The notes: generated by a model not told the origin, from the letters alone. A stretch of DNA of 64,000 bases from Gibbula magus (GCA_936450465.1 OW388300.1:18849232-18913231); one strand, 5' to 3'; positions 38,813-51,136 are shown, counted from the first letter of the stretch. Numbers and translations are program-made.

Positions 38813-39700
38813 TTAATGTGCATTTTAATGCACATACACTTTCGACGACGTTGCTGCATATAGTATTCAATAATGACCGGAAACGTTGCGTTTCGAATTG
38901 TGAAGTATGATAAATCCGACCCGGCGGTCAATCATAAATATGTGTGCAAACATAATGTCCAACTGTCAGGACTTTACTGCACAAGAGTACAAATACTCGA
39001 TAAAAGGACCTTAAACAAGGACTTTATGATGGACAACATGCATTCCGTATGTACATCTAGCATGTACGTCGATGGCAATAGTACAATTGACATAGACCGG
39101 CTTCGACAAAACGTACATTATGAAATTATATTAGAAACTGTAGATGCAGGACGTTATGTGATGTTCTGATAATTGTATTCAATGTTCAAATTACGGAAAT
39201 GAATCATGCACAATTTCAAATATGGACAAAATAGTTTCACAAACTTTTAAAATGTCAAAAAAATCACTTTTAAAAAAACACTGTAAAATGAATATTATAT
39301 TGAAAGAGCCTTGGCTGTAAAATTCGTTTCAGTGTTTGGGTGATTTACTGGACATGACTTTGGTCTCAAGAACAACAATGGAGTTTGTAGTCTGTCATCC
39401 CGACCCTAGAGCAAAATACTCAATTGACGACCAGTCCAGTCTAGAAAATTATATACAGTCTAGATTACTCAGCTTAAGGCATCTTTAGGGCTCCATTTGG
39501 TATAACTATTTGAATTGTTTGTAAAATGTTACTAGTAAGAAAAAAGGTAATTCTGAGACCAAATGTTAGTATATGGAGTTTGTGAAGGGCACGATTCGTA
39601 CTGTGAACAAATACACAGAAGTCCGCTTAGTATCTTTGCTTAATACCATCAAGACATCTTCATTTATTCATCCTCATTTTCATCCACACCCTTCTTCCCG
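38813..39700. other. Region beyond the ABITRAM stop
   Basis: It should contain the ABITRAM 3' UTR (read leftwards from 39700). A 98-codon + strand ORF at 38873-39169 has no recognised motif and lacks splice or promoter support. Confidence 0.4.
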
Positions 39701-39832
39701 TCACGTCATTTCCTCGAGTTTCCGTTCCTCCATCTTTGCATTGTATTCGTCCAACGTCATCAAGGATTTCATCTCTTTCTCGTATTCGTACAGTCTCGGT
39801 AAAATAACTGCGATGTATCCTTCCGTCTGGAA
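39701..39832 (-). CDS. ABITRAM: ABITRAM (FAM206A/Simiate), terminal coding exon
   Basis: Read on the - strand, the exon encodes FQ followed by TEGYIAVILPRLYEYEKEMK, then SLMTLDEYNAKMEERKLEEMT and a stop (39701-39703). TEGYIAV-LP followed by a charged helix is the conserved C-terminus of ABITRAM. Two acceptor AGs lie six bases apart: use of the first starts the exon at 39832 and includes FQ, which keeps the vertebrate spacing; use of the second starts it at 39826. A possible poly(A) signal (AATAAA on the - strand, 39663-39668) lies 33 bases past the stop. ABITRAM is described as an actin-binding nuclear protein that modulates transcription, studied mainly in neurons. The charged C-terminal tail is lineage-variable. 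The intron before this exon is 16.8 kb. Confidence 0.9.
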   Translation of the reverse strand, partial: FQTEGYIAVILPRLYEYEKEMKSLMTLDEYNAKMEERKLEEMT

Positions 39833-39902
39833 CTGAATTGTAAAATAAAACATGAGTACTGTAAATGTTTGTAAAGTTATGATGAATCAAATCAAAATCA
39901 TC

Positions 39903-40466
39903 ATTCTCTTCCCACAGAGGTTACTCCCTTCACATTTCCGATCCTAACATCGCTTGAAATAGAGGACTCTGGTAAAATTCCCTAGCAGGGATAATGGGAA
40001 CCTCATGCTGTACCCCTGATTTTTTAACCAATGAAACCTCATTTTTCAGCGGCCAAGCCAACCGAGTGACTTCAAAGATCTAGGCATTTCACTCTTAAGG
40101 GTCTTGCTCATAAGCATATGTCCTTCGAATATGTCTGATGTAAATAACATAACTGACCTATTTTGAGCATTTCTCTCTGATTTGGGCCTTTTTATTCATA
40201 AGCATGTTTATGATCAATAGTGTTCACAAAATCAAATAGCATATTCCGAGGAAAACACATTGAACGAGAAAACGTTTATCTTACGTTTACTTTATCATTA
40301 TGACGAGTCATTGGGAAATGTCCCTTTTACAACGGCGTCGCTGATTGCACAACCAGATTCAATTGCAACCAATCAGGACACTCCATTTCTGCCATCGATT
40401 TCAAGCGATGTAGAACAGAGTTTAGGATCGGAAATTTGAAGGGAGTAACCTTTGTGGGATGAGAAT
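39903..40466. mobile_element. MITE family G, complete
   Basis: 564 bp with terminal inverted repeats of about 30-50 bases (CATTCTCTTCCCACAGAGG at the left). The flanks resemble each other (TCAAAATCAT left, TCAAATCAT right), suggesting an 8-9 bp duplication. Confidence 0.8.
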
Positions 40467-40779
40467 TTCAAATCATTAGAAATACAAAATGATACAAGAC
40501 TTTTCCACAAACATAAATCCCGCTGGTGAATCAAGTAAGACTCATTCACCAGCTTCTGTTACTTGGTCAGATGGTTCAGATGGCATTGCTGACAAAATGG
40601 GGCGTGATGATCTTGGAAACACGGCCAGTGTCACCAAGTGGACATTGGGGAATATTGTTCTTGAGAGTTTGTAAAGTGGTCAAAGTGTCGTGGTGACCAT
40701 GCAAACAAAACTTAAACAATCATAAAATAAGAAAACACTCCGTATGTAATTGTAGTAACATAGGTCAAACGTTACCAAG

Positions 40780-41185
40780 AGTGTTGTTTTTTTTAGAAGT
40801 AATGACTGTTGTTGAAAATTACCCGATTAGTGCCCATCTGTTCAGTATAGTAACATTATTAAGATGTTTAGTCGTGATTATGATCGAAAACCGGACAATG
40901 TACCGCGTCAATTGTTCCAACGTAATTTTGAAAACATATGTTGCAGACAGGGGGACAGATATTGGTTGGTACTGCTCAATGGAACATATAACTGGTATAC
41001 ATGTAAATTGGGCACATGAATTCGGCTTCTCGTCGTGTATTAAGTCAATGAGTTTTATTGAAACGTTAGGCGTTAGGGGATACATTTGCAAGTCGAGTGA
41101 GATGATTTGGACGTCAATCAGGAAATTCGATATTTTTGTATCTAAATTAAATTTCATTATAACACGTAGTGTCCCTTTAAGAAAA
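40780..41185 (-). mobile_element. Probable relative of MITE family H
   Basis: On the - strand it starts after TTTAA with AGGGACACTACGTG and shares with the 60.1 kb element the internal segment ATTGTCCGGTTTTCGATCA in the same position and direction. The long overlapping ORFs on both strands here are therefore probably incidental. Confidence 0.5.
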
Positions 41186-41396
41186 AATTCAAATGAATTA
41201 GATTTAAATAATGAATGTTTTGCTAAGGAAACTACCTTGGACGTGTTTTTAGCCAACAAACATTGATTTGTTACGAATCTTATGGCGCCAGATCACATGC
41301 ATAACCACATCGTATCGTATTTCAATACGTTTGAAGGTAAGGTTCAGAAACATGCATTAGTTGACCTTTTCTTCATGAAGAACACAGTCTGACCTT

Positions 41397-41801
41397 GTTC
41401 TGAGGAATAAAATTTGCAAAATAATGCATCTACCGGGATACGAACAGGTTCTGTATATTCCTCGCCACAAGGTCTGAGGACACCCCGTATAGGCGCGTGT
41501 CTCGAACCAGTTTAGCGCAGCCAAAGCCCAGTCAAATAGCTGATCAATCACATTATATTTTTGAAGCAGTCGCCATTTTGAAAGCATTCGGAACAGACGA
41601 AAGAATAGCTGTTTGGAGTTATCTCCTCTTAGATTCTCGCACCGAAAGCTTTAGTTGGACGTCTTGTGATTGATTAACTGACACTGCGTCAGGACATACA
41701 AGTATACGGGCTGTTATCAGACGGTTTTGCGAGGAAACTTCTGAACGATATGAGTTCGTATCCCGGTAGATGCACTATTTTGCAATTTTTATCCCTCGGA
41801 A
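41397..41801. mobile_element. Element with 46 bp terminal inverted repeats
   Basis: About 405 bp. Both ends carry the same segment in opposite directions, including GCATCTACCGGGATACGAAC (41424-41443 on the +) and its complement at 41753-41772. No ORF; family unknown. Confidence 0.7.
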
Positions 41802-42242
41802 AACCGTCGATTTTAATCAGCTGCAGACTGTGAACACAACACACTCCATCTTGTATACAACTCAAAGTTAACCATGTTCAAAGTTCTGAGCAGGTGTTGA
41901 ATTATATTGCGAATGCCATTAAGTCACCACTTTTTCAAATGTATACAGAGTTATTCTTAATAAGTTTCACGTTATCTGCAAGCAACCATTTTGTGCTAAT
42001 AAGAAAATGCTATTGAGTGTTCAATCAAAATGTATTCTGTTTTGTTTCAATCTTCTTCAACGGAGAGCGAGAAAACGTTTCTCAACTATGCTATCCGCAA
42101 ACATTAATGTTGTGCAAAATAGGAGATGCCATTGGATGTTTAATCAAGATGCATATTTTGTTTTATAACCTACGAGGGCAATCATATTGGGGTTCATATT
42201 TTTCATATGATGCCATAGGGCAAAATATCACTTTGTTATGGT

Positions 42243-42536
42243 GACGTGACGTCATAAACAATGCTATGACGTCACGCTTCGTCTATGACGTTGCATTCTA
42301 AATGCGCGACGGTGGGTCGCCAGCCTATGGTTGAAAGTGTATTTTAGCGTGTTTTCATTAATTTCATGAATTCGGTAATAAACAGAATATTATATTCGTG
42401 TCTATGCCATACTATGTTTACGACACTCGTGCCTGAATATCGGTATATCCCTCGCTCTCGCTCGGGAAATACTAATATTCAGGCACTCGTGTCTTGAACA
42501 TAGTATGACATAGGCACTCATATAATATCCTCTCTT
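42243..42536. mobile_element. Foldback element, family F
   Basis: Arms of about 75 bases pair around CTCGCTCTCGCTCG (about 42453-42466): TATATTCGTGTCTATGCCAT at the left and its complement near 42505-42535. The left flank holds several TGACGTCA palindromes. Confidence 0.75.
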
Positions 42537-43993
42537 GCTTCTTCGACCGTCCATGGAGGACGCGAGGACGTCTTCAAACACTACAGAAATCATTTGAATG
42601 ACGTTTACGCAAACACACATTCACGTGCAGTCAGGTTGTTTAACGATTACTTCACCGTCTTTTGTAAAAAGTATCCATCGAAATGTCACAAACGTAAAGC
42701 AACATTAGAGATGTTCAGGTTTTATGTCTACTCGATACAATACTAATCATCAAATTGATATGATTCGAAAGGCGTTAACGTTTAACGAAACCATTAACAG
42801 ACCTGACCAATTGGCTTAAATTGTACTCCCTCCCTTCCCTTAAGAATCCGTCGTTGTTTTTTGTGTTTGTCTTATATTTTTTATTTTTGCCCCTCCAAAT
42901 TGAAATCCCGTATGTGGACTTGCTCACCTCGAGTTCTCGAAGGACGCGATCGTGATATTCCCATTTCTATTTGCGGAATGGCGATCCATAAATTTAGTAT
43001 ATTACGTGACAAACAAGATTACCCAAGAATATCACTAAGTCCTTCACTAATGGGTCACTAACTAACTGTAAATCATCGTGATCTCATGGACACTTAACGA
43101 GTTATACCATCAGATCACGCAATAAGACCAAGACAGTTCGAAAAGGAACCTTCAACATCTCGTTCTACCATTTTTGTAATTTGCTACTTACGTTGATCGA
43201 CGATTTATGAAGCAATTATCGGACTCGGGACATACAGTATGTTTCATATTATTAACAGCTAACAAGTGAATCTGTGCTTGCACTATTATCAGTTGGACCA
43301 ATTTGTCCATTCGAATCGGAACAAGTAAAGAGAGATAACGGATAACAGGAATATCGCTCCAGCGCTGCATCCATCACCCGTTATCAGAACAGCTTTACAT
43401 TAAAGTCTCATTAAGTCAGAGATGGAACAAAAAGGAGATCTCAGTGAAAATGACATAAAACACACACTAGCGGGATTAAACACGGGTCACAACATCAATT
43501 TATTCTCGGGCTTATCACGAGGCTTCATGACGCGCTCGCTGAAGACGAGAAGCTGGTATTCATCTTACAAAGCGATTGCGCTGTCTTGTGGCCGTGTCAG
43601 AAACAAAACACCTACTAACAGATATAATTTCTCATGTTTCCTAAGTGATAGCTTACTTGCATCTCTTGTTCAGACACTTTCACGGCAGAGATGATGTTTG
43701 GCAAGTCGTTATGTATAAATCAGGTTAGGAAAATGTTTTCTTTAAAACGAGTGCAATTAATGAGTTAATTAGCTCATAGTGCCGACTCGGCATATTTCAA
43801 AAACGAAGTCATCTTCAGTAGGGTAACACAACAAACTGGACCCAGGAGGCAATGACCTAGACTGACTCCGACTCTCTCAATCTAGACTTTCTTTGGGGCC
43901 GTGTCAGGGAGTTGATAAGATAACCAAACAGCTCATTTGTTAACACATTACCAATTGATTAATCAACGCTGGATAGATCGAGATATTATTTAA
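42537..43993. other. No recognised feature
   Basis: ABITRAM intron DNA; a 90-codon ORF at 43422 has no known motif. Confidence 0.45.
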
Positions 43994-44452
43994 AGGGGCA
44001 GTAGCACGTTTTTTCGCCCAAATAAGTATATAGTTTCATATCAAATTTGTTGATAAGATAGTAAAAACACCAAAACTTCGTGAACATGATCTTGCAAAAC
44101 AATCTTTATCTTTTAAAGGGAAAGAAGCACGTTTTTTTTTCGATCAAATAAGTCGATGAAATGTATTTGAAAAATAATGTCACCAATACTATAACAGCAT
44201 TCTCTCTTCGGAAAATGAAGTTAAAAATTAGTGTACATGGCTTGGTAAAGCCATGGGAATCGTTTTTGTAGTTCGAAATAATAAAATGTGTCCACATAAA
44301 AATGGCCGCATGCATTTTTTGCTTTAAACGCAACACCGTTATTACCACTGCGGATGTTTTACCCTCTAAAGTTTATTTAAATTACATAAACTATCATTTT
44401 AAATGGGAAATTTGAAAAAATAAATTTTGCCAAAAAACGTGCTACAGCCCTT
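43994..44452. mobile_element. MITE family A, one complete copy beside an end fragment
   Basis: A fragment of a left end (43994 to about 44112) precedes a complete 336 bp copy (44117-44452, TTAA at 44113-44116 and 44453-44456). Confidence 0.8.
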
Positions 44453-44456
44453 TTAA

Positions 44457-44535
44457 AGGGAGGGTTCTATTGAGGTATTTTTTGTGGAAACGAAATTCGA
44501 GGGGACATTCCTGTTTATACATATAGTTGTATACG
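44457..44535 (+). mobile_element. MITE family B, end fragment
   Basis: AGGGAGGGTTCTATTG follows directly after the TTAA that closes the family A copy. About 80 bases match family B (GTGGAAACGAAATTCGAGG). Confidence 0.7.
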
Positions 44536-45795
44536 TATAACACATGCTTATATGATGTGACACACAGCATGACTCTTTGACGTTACCCATGACAGTGTCT
44601 TGTGTTATAGGCTGTCGTCACTACCCAAGAGCAATATTTATAGGAGAATTATTAAGTCTAACGACAGCTTAGAAATCTAGATGGCCTCCGCTCCTCGTTG
44701 TGAGACTTTTTATTGTATTTCAATTCAGAGCCATTGACTCAGTAGCTCATCAGTTTTAGCATGACTTCTTATCTACGGTTGAATACATTCATATGAAAGA
44801 ATAGGTTTGTAATATCCAATGAACCTTCCCCAAACAAGTAATTATTATGTGCTGGTTGAATTATGTATGTACAATATCTCAACATTCTGGTGCTTTTCGT
44901 TATTGGAATTTGTTTTTAAATACCACACACTTTCTTAGCTCTCTCACCTTTTATCTTGTGAAAATGTCAAATATATTTTAACACGTTAAAGGAGCTGAAC
45001 ACGTAGAATGATAAGGCAAAATTACGTCCTTACGTCATGCATGGTGTTTCGTGGGATAGGCTTGATGGGCTAAAAGTGTTTAAGAAATTAATTTGAGATA
45101 ACTACAGTTTTATTTTCGAGGCAGCAAATGAAAATGGATACACTTATCTTAGTTGGCATTGAAGGGGAAGGGTAAGTAAGTTACATATGGAAAGATAAGA
45201 GTAGGGTAAATTATAACGATCTGTACTTAGATTGGCCTTTTTAAGTTTTCAAAGAGAATGTAAGATAATGTACGATCATTAAGTGAAGTGGGGAGGTGGT
45301 ACATTAGAGAATTGCGCATTAAACAGACATGATATGTACGCACTTGGAGATGAGATCGAAATGACAGAGGGGAAACACACAGAATGTATTCAGCCTTTTA
45401 GATATGTATATGGAAGATTTCCTCGGTGGCCTTTATGTCGCCGGTTAGATTTATAGGGTCGACGTATCTGAATGCCAGTGTTGTCTCCGAGAGCTATTCG
45501 CCGATTGAAACTACGACTTCTTTTGATCATAAAGTACTTACTATAAAGGATACACGTTTTAGATGAATGAAATCCATTTGATTGAGGAAAATGTTATTCA
45601 TTGGAGATTAGTTGCTTCAAGCACTATAGAGACAACGGGAGTTTGATTGGCCTCGGGTTATTTCGGGTTCCTATAAGTCTGTCCAAATGTCGAATATCTA
45701 GAAATAATTAAGGAATTGAACGCCAGCATCTTGCATCCATCGTCAGTACGGTTGTGAGAGGTATAAAGCTCAACTGAAACTTTAGAGGCTTGGCC
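44536..45795. other. No recognised feature
   Basis: Unassigned intron DNA. Confidence 0.45.
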
Positions 45796-45808
45796 ACTTT
45801 TGAAAGAT

Positions 45809-46096
45809 TGAGGTGAGGTGGGTTTTAACGCCGCTTTCAAGAGTATTTCACTAATATCACGGCTGCTAGTATCATAGCAGTGAGAATGCCCGTAACACCG
45901 TGTGGCTATGTATTGTGGTGAAACCTGTACCTCACTTTCACTCACTACCTCAAGTTCAGTGTAGCATTGCACAAAACCTTACTGCGTGTAGAACAGTTCT
46001 CTACTGCAGACAAAGTTGCCGTGGCCTTGGCGGTATTTGAACCCCGGACCCCTTGACCCGAAGCCGAACGCGCTAACCACTGCGCTATCCCGCCCC
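45809..46096 (-). mobile_element. tRNA-headed SINE, family 1, with target duplication
   Basis: Diverged and internally shortened copy with head at 46096. ACTTTTGAAAGA occurs at 45796-45807 and 46098-46109, a 12 bp target duplication. Confidence 0.85.
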
Positions 46097-46350
46097 AACT
46101 TTTGAAAGAAGAACTTTCTCCTCAATTCAAATAGATCACATGGTATTCGTCGAGAAAAAATGTTTACTCATATTTCAATGTTGACAATGGTAAAAGATAC
46201 TTCGATTTTCATGTTTTTATCATAATTTACAGACCATGTCCTAGTGGTCCGCCAGTGTATCGTCAGAAAGTGAGAGGAGGGAGTTATTGTAGATAATGTT
46301 CACGCGATTTAATTGAATTAGTAACAAGTAGTTGTCACTAAGGTGACATG

Positions 46351-47430
46351 ATCCCCCGCCGCAAATTAATACTTCAAAATTTAAAAATAATGTCAAGATC
46401 AGCAAAATTGACCGTCAAACATGTTAAAAAAGTCAAAGTTCCACTGTGACCTTGAGAAAAATGGCAAGGTCATCAAAATCTAATCTACCCTTTGTGTAAG
46501 ATATGATGAAATTCCAGTGAATGGTTCTTGAGATATCCCGCTGACAAGTATTACACACATGTACATCAACATGTCGAAAAATTCCACTGTGACCTTGAGA
46601 ATAATGTCAAGGTCACCAAAATCTTATCAGTCCTTTTGCTTTTTGTAAGATATAATGAAATTTCGGTGAATGGTTCTTGAGTTATTCTGCTGACAACCTT
46701 AACATGTACATTAACATGTCGAAAAATTCAAAGTTCTGCTGTGACCTTGAAAATAATGTCAAGGTCACCAAAATCTATTCAGCCGGTCGTCTTCCCTAGA
46801 AGGTGCTTTGAGTAAGAAATGATGGAATTCCAGTGAATGGTTCTTGAGATATTCCGCTGACAAGCTTTACATGTACATTAACATGTTGAAAACTTCAAAG
46901 TGCTGCTGTGACCTTGAAAATAATGTCAATTTCACCAAAATCTAATCAGCCCATCATCATCCCTAGAAGGTGCTTTGTGCAAGAAATGATTGAATTCCGT
47001 TGAATGGTTCTTGAGATATCCCGCTGACAAGCTTTACATGTACATTAACATGTTGAAAACTTCAAAGTTCCGCTGTGACCTTGAAAATAATGTCAAGGTC
47101 ACCAAAATCTAATCAACCCGTCGTCTTGCCTTGGAGAAGCTATGTATAAAATATGAAGAGAATCCAGCGAATGGTTATTGAGATATCCCGCTGACAAGGG
47201 TAAAATGACAAAGTCTCGTTGTGACCTTGAAATGAAGGTCAAGGTCTCAAACTACTGTAGGAACATTACTCTTCCTATGATGAACCCATATGCAAAATAT
47301 GAAAAGAATCCAGTGAATGGTATTTGAGTTATTCCATTTCGTACGGACGTACGGACGGACGGACGGACGTACGGACGGACGCAGCCGAATACTATATCCC
47401 CCGCTTCGCGCTAAACGCGCGGCGGGGGAT
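46351..47430. repeat. TGACCTTG tandem element with inverted GC-rich ends
   Basis: ATCCCCCGCCGC at the left and GCGGCGGGGGAT at the right bracket five to six degenerate units of about 150-180 bp, each with TGTGACCTTGA, AATGTCAAGGTCACCAAAAT and CTTGAGATATCCCGCTGACA. A (GGAC)n run precedes the right end. Confidence 0.75.
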
Positions 47431-47439
47431 AATAAAGAA

Positions 47440-47770
47440 ATTCGTACGCTCTAAAATGTGCTATATGATTCGTACAAATATGAGAGTAATCCTCGCTCTC
47501 GCTCTGGTAATACTGATTTCACACTCCTGTGCCGTGTTCAAGATAGGTTTCAAAGTAATCGCTCAAAGAGCGATTACTTTGAAACGTATCTTGAACGCGA
47601 TTGCTCAATGTAGCGCTACGTAGCAAGGCGAGCAAACTTTGAGGAATTTGCACTGTGTCGTTCAAGAGAGAAGAATCGCTCATTGAGCGCTACATTGAGC
47701 GCTACATTGAGCAATTTAAGCGCTCGCTGCTATTGAACGGGGCGCTGGTTGATCGAGCGACAGCAGTAGA
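47440..47770. repeat. Hairpin cluster with a 61 bp near-perfect palindrome
   Basis: 47536-47596 folds into 29 bp arms with one mismatch and a 3-base loop (AAGTAATCGCTC AAA GAGCGATTACTT). It is preceded by CTCGCTCTCGCTC and followed by three TTGAGCGCTACA-type repeats. Confidence 0.78.
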
Positions 47771-48602
47771 TGGTGTACGAGATTTAGCGAGATCTAAAAC
47801 CACGAGCTAGACACTATATGATGGCTGCAGTCTAAAAGGTTCTGACAATTCCATTAATCCTCTTTCAATGGGGGGAAAGTGTAATTTGTCAGTGTGCATA
47901 AAACGTATTTCATCAATCTTTTGCAACATAAATACGAGGGACACTCTTACAACGAAGATCATAAATAGCTTCAGGGTATACATATGCATATATATATATA
48001 TATGTACATCCACAGTATATACGATCTTGGAATAAGTCCTTTTTTTAACAGGTTTTGTCCCATTTTACCGTATCCCGCATTTCAAAATATTCATTGTATT
48101 TATTTAATAAAAACGAGTTGAATAATATGTTTGAATACATACAAACATGACCAATAATAAATCAAGTTATAGAAAGGTTAAATTCCGTAGATATAATATA
48201 AAGATGCCTGTATGTTGGGAGCTAAACTCGGCATGGGCAATGCGTAATTCGGATCATTAAGGAGATGGCGACTGTAAGATAAGATGGCTAATTAGAGAAG
48301 TCCGCTAATGAGCTAATGGCGGTAAGCATACGTTGTAATTATGACGAGATGAATGTTATCATTGTCACTGAAGGTGTGACATCATTGTGTTCGAAACATA
48401 TCAAAGTGAACTCCAGTATCGAAGTTACCGTAGTTCCTCGACAATACGCCCCATTGGGTCTATGTTTTAGACCTCCTTCAGGAACGGCTTCTATGGCTTT
48501 GTTGGCAATATAAATCACCGACTAACAAACCTATAGACAAACTTTCTTGAATTTGTTTTTTGGAATATTTATTCATTATTGAACGTGAAGAATATCTTTC
48601 AA

Positions 48603-48957
48603 AGGGGCAGTAGCACGTTTTTTGCAAATTTTATTTTTTCAAATTTTCCATTTATAATAATAGTTTATGACATTTATATTTACTTTAGTGGGTAAAACAT
48701 CTTATTACACAAACCAAGTATCTGTAGTGGCAACAACGGTGTTGCGTATAAAGCAAAAAGTGCATGGCGGCCATTTTATTGTAAACACATTTTATTATTT
48801 CGAATGACAAAAACGATTCTCGTGGCTTTACGGAATCATGTACACTCATTTTTTAACTTGATTTTCCAAAGAGAAAAGGATGTTTTACTATTGGTGACAT
48901 TATTTTTCAAATACATTTCATCGACTTATTTGAGCGAAAAAACGTGCTACTGCCCCT
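48603..48957. mobile_element. MITE family A, complete
   Basis: 355 bp. The left flank TCAA is one change from TTAA; the right flank is TTAA (48958-48961). Confidence 0.85.
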
Positions 48958-49179
48958 TTAATAGGCATACGTGAACATTCATACATTGTTTTTTCAAATT
49001 TTGCTCATCTTATCACCCGGTGTCTATTGGAAGCCCGGCAGCTATTTCTTCTAAACGGTCATACCACTGGCGTAAATTCGAGGAAATACGGTAATTCTGT
49101 AATACGTAAAGACGACGATAAAAAAGTGATACGTTTATGGTCAGTGTAGCTAAGAAACGAATCATGCGATATCAATGAT

Positions 49180-50019
49180 TTTTTTTTTTTTATTCTAATC
49201 CGTTTCAAATTCATACATACATTTCATATAACACAGGGGGTAAATATATAATCATTGTGTTACATCAAAGGTAAGAATATAATGCAAAGTCAGTGAGGCA
49301 AGATAGGTCATAGATAGAACTAACATTTAAACACAGAGTGGGGTATTCATATTTTATGTGCGCTTCAACCAAAACCAACTATAAGAGGTAAAAGTTTCAA
49401 TTTCACAACGGTGTCTTCCTGGGAAAGCAACATTTGATAATACAGTAAAAATCCTTTGAAGTTTCGCCGAAGACTACATGTGTTGTTGTAAGGGATTAAA
49501 ATGGTGAGTTATACCAAAATGTGAACTGCCTAACGGAATCGGCTGATTTTAACTCAATTTTAACTTTACTGATACACAACATAGAGAGACGCTGTTGGTT
49601 TTTCTAGCTGTGGATTTTTCAATTTTGCATGTTTCTTTTAGAATTTTAAGAAAAGCCTCAGAAAAAAGAGCATGTTGTTTGATACTAGAAACATAAATTA
49701 ATATTTTGGTCATTTGCACAACACGATACGCAGCAATACCTTGGATTTGCTATTTGCACCTTCTGATATCTTTAATTCCATTATTGTTGTTTGTGACGAA
49801 CTACTTTTCTCTTTGCGGTATTTCGCCCCCTTGTAATGATATATTACCTATATTTTGCCATCTGTTGTTGGACATTAATCAATATATTCCTGATTATATT
49901 ACAGTATTGTATCATGGTTATCCTTAACCATATCATTTGATACTGTCTCATATCATTCATTAGACGGTTGCATTGTATACCCTTCACTACACGCTCGTCT
50001 TGTAATGGATTGCTCTCTC
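49180..50019 (-). mobile_element. Possible retroelement remnant with poly(A) end
   Basis: On the - strand the segment ends in AATAAA running into a 12-base A tract (49181-49192), as at a retroposed 3' end. Broken LINE-like peptide stretches occur upstream (for example NIIRNILINVQQQMAKYR). No target duplication was found. Confidence 0.3.
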
Positions 50020-50023
50020 TTAA

Positions 50024-50143
50024 AGGGGCTGTAGCACGTTTTTGCAAGTTTTTATTTTTTCAAATTTCCCGTTTATAATGGTAGTTTATGTCATTTATAT
50101 TTAATTGAGAGGGTAAAACATCTTGTAACACAAACCAATTTAT
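50024..50143. mobile_element. MITE family A, left end only
   Basis: TTAA (50020-50023) then AGGGGCTGTAGCACG. The similarity stops after about 120 bases. Confidence 0.75.
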
Positions 50144-50997
50144 TTACGTAAGTTTACGTGAACGATCATGTTGTACTACTGATTAAGAGGAATAAGACTT
50201 GAGTTGTCTGTACTCACTTGCACTTTCGGCTGATGGGGAGTTAACTGCTTCAGGATAACGGGAAGTTCTTCCATTTACGACGGTTCTCAATCACGCAGTC
50301 ACTTATACAGCACTTATTGGAGCAATGATAGTGTTAGAACCGTCTACTTTAGCTTCAACTGATATACTGCAACTACTTCCGTCTGTAACATCCAATTTGC
50401 ATCACACTCTTTCAAACAAACTTTCATTGCATTCATATGTGAGAGATTTGGTACTGGTCCGGACTATGTTTCCAGAGGATGCGATAGATTGAGTACCCGT
50501 CCGGACTGTGATTCCACATATATTCAAACTCAAAGGGGTGTTTTTTTTGCTCTGGGTTATTTTTTAATTTAGAATTTCTTTGCCAACTTTTCTTCTAAAA
50601 ACAGACGATAATTCTCGTTATATACCCAAGGAATTCATTTGGTGTCCAAGAAGAATAGGTTAGGTTTCAAGTGATTTTGTTATGGGAAATATTTAATCAA
50701 AGTTTTAAATAATTTCCTCTTACGCCTGTAATGTTAGGTAACCCTACTTATTGAATTTCAACATCTTTACTCCTACCACTTTCGTTCGACCTGTCTCCAT
50801 GCCTCATTCCTCAAAAGTTGTGACGTACAGCACATGAAATGATCCTGCTAATACGCAATGGAAATAGAGGACATCAGTTCGTTCGGACTTCATAAGCAAG
50901 TGAAAGAAGACAATAACATGGTGGACTCAACTATCGGTGGAACAGGTTCAAGTGATTTAAAATAAACGGTCTGTTCTAAAAAAAATTGTAAGTAATA
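50144..50997. other. No recognised feature
   Basis: Unassigned intron DNA upstream of the hairpin at 50998; a GGTACTGGTCCGGACTATG-type segment is repeated near 50450 and 50490. Confidence 0.45.
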
Positions 50998-51136
50998 GAT
51001 AGAGGACGAGTAGCAGTACATTATCGGGATATAAATGTACGGGTTTGAGAGGATTGGGCGAGGCGTCAGCCGAGCCTAACCCTCTCAAATCCGTACATTT
51101 ATATCCCGATAATGTACTGCTGCGAGTTCTCTATCT
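50998..51136. repeat. 139 bp hairpin upstream of the candidate small gene
   Basis: Arms 50998-51054 and 51080-51136 pair over about 55 bases around a GC-rich loop (GGGCGAGGCGTCAGCCGAGC). TATCGGGATATAAATGTAC is in the left arm (51022-51040), inverted in the right arm (51093-51111) and again at 52341-52359. Confidence 0.82.

Noticed and set aside
38873..39169. 98-codon ORF between a MITE and the ABITRAM stop
   Set aside because: No motif, promoter or splice evidence; it would overlap the ABITRAM 3' UTR region in antisense.
40781..41266. 161-codon + strand ORF with a 146-codon ORF opposite
   Set aside because: It overlies a segment shared with the MITE at 60135-60625, has no recognisable domain, and both strands are open.
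47324..47623. 99-codon ORF with GRTDGRTD repeats
   Set aside because: Translation of a (GGAC)n run at the end of a dispersed repeat.
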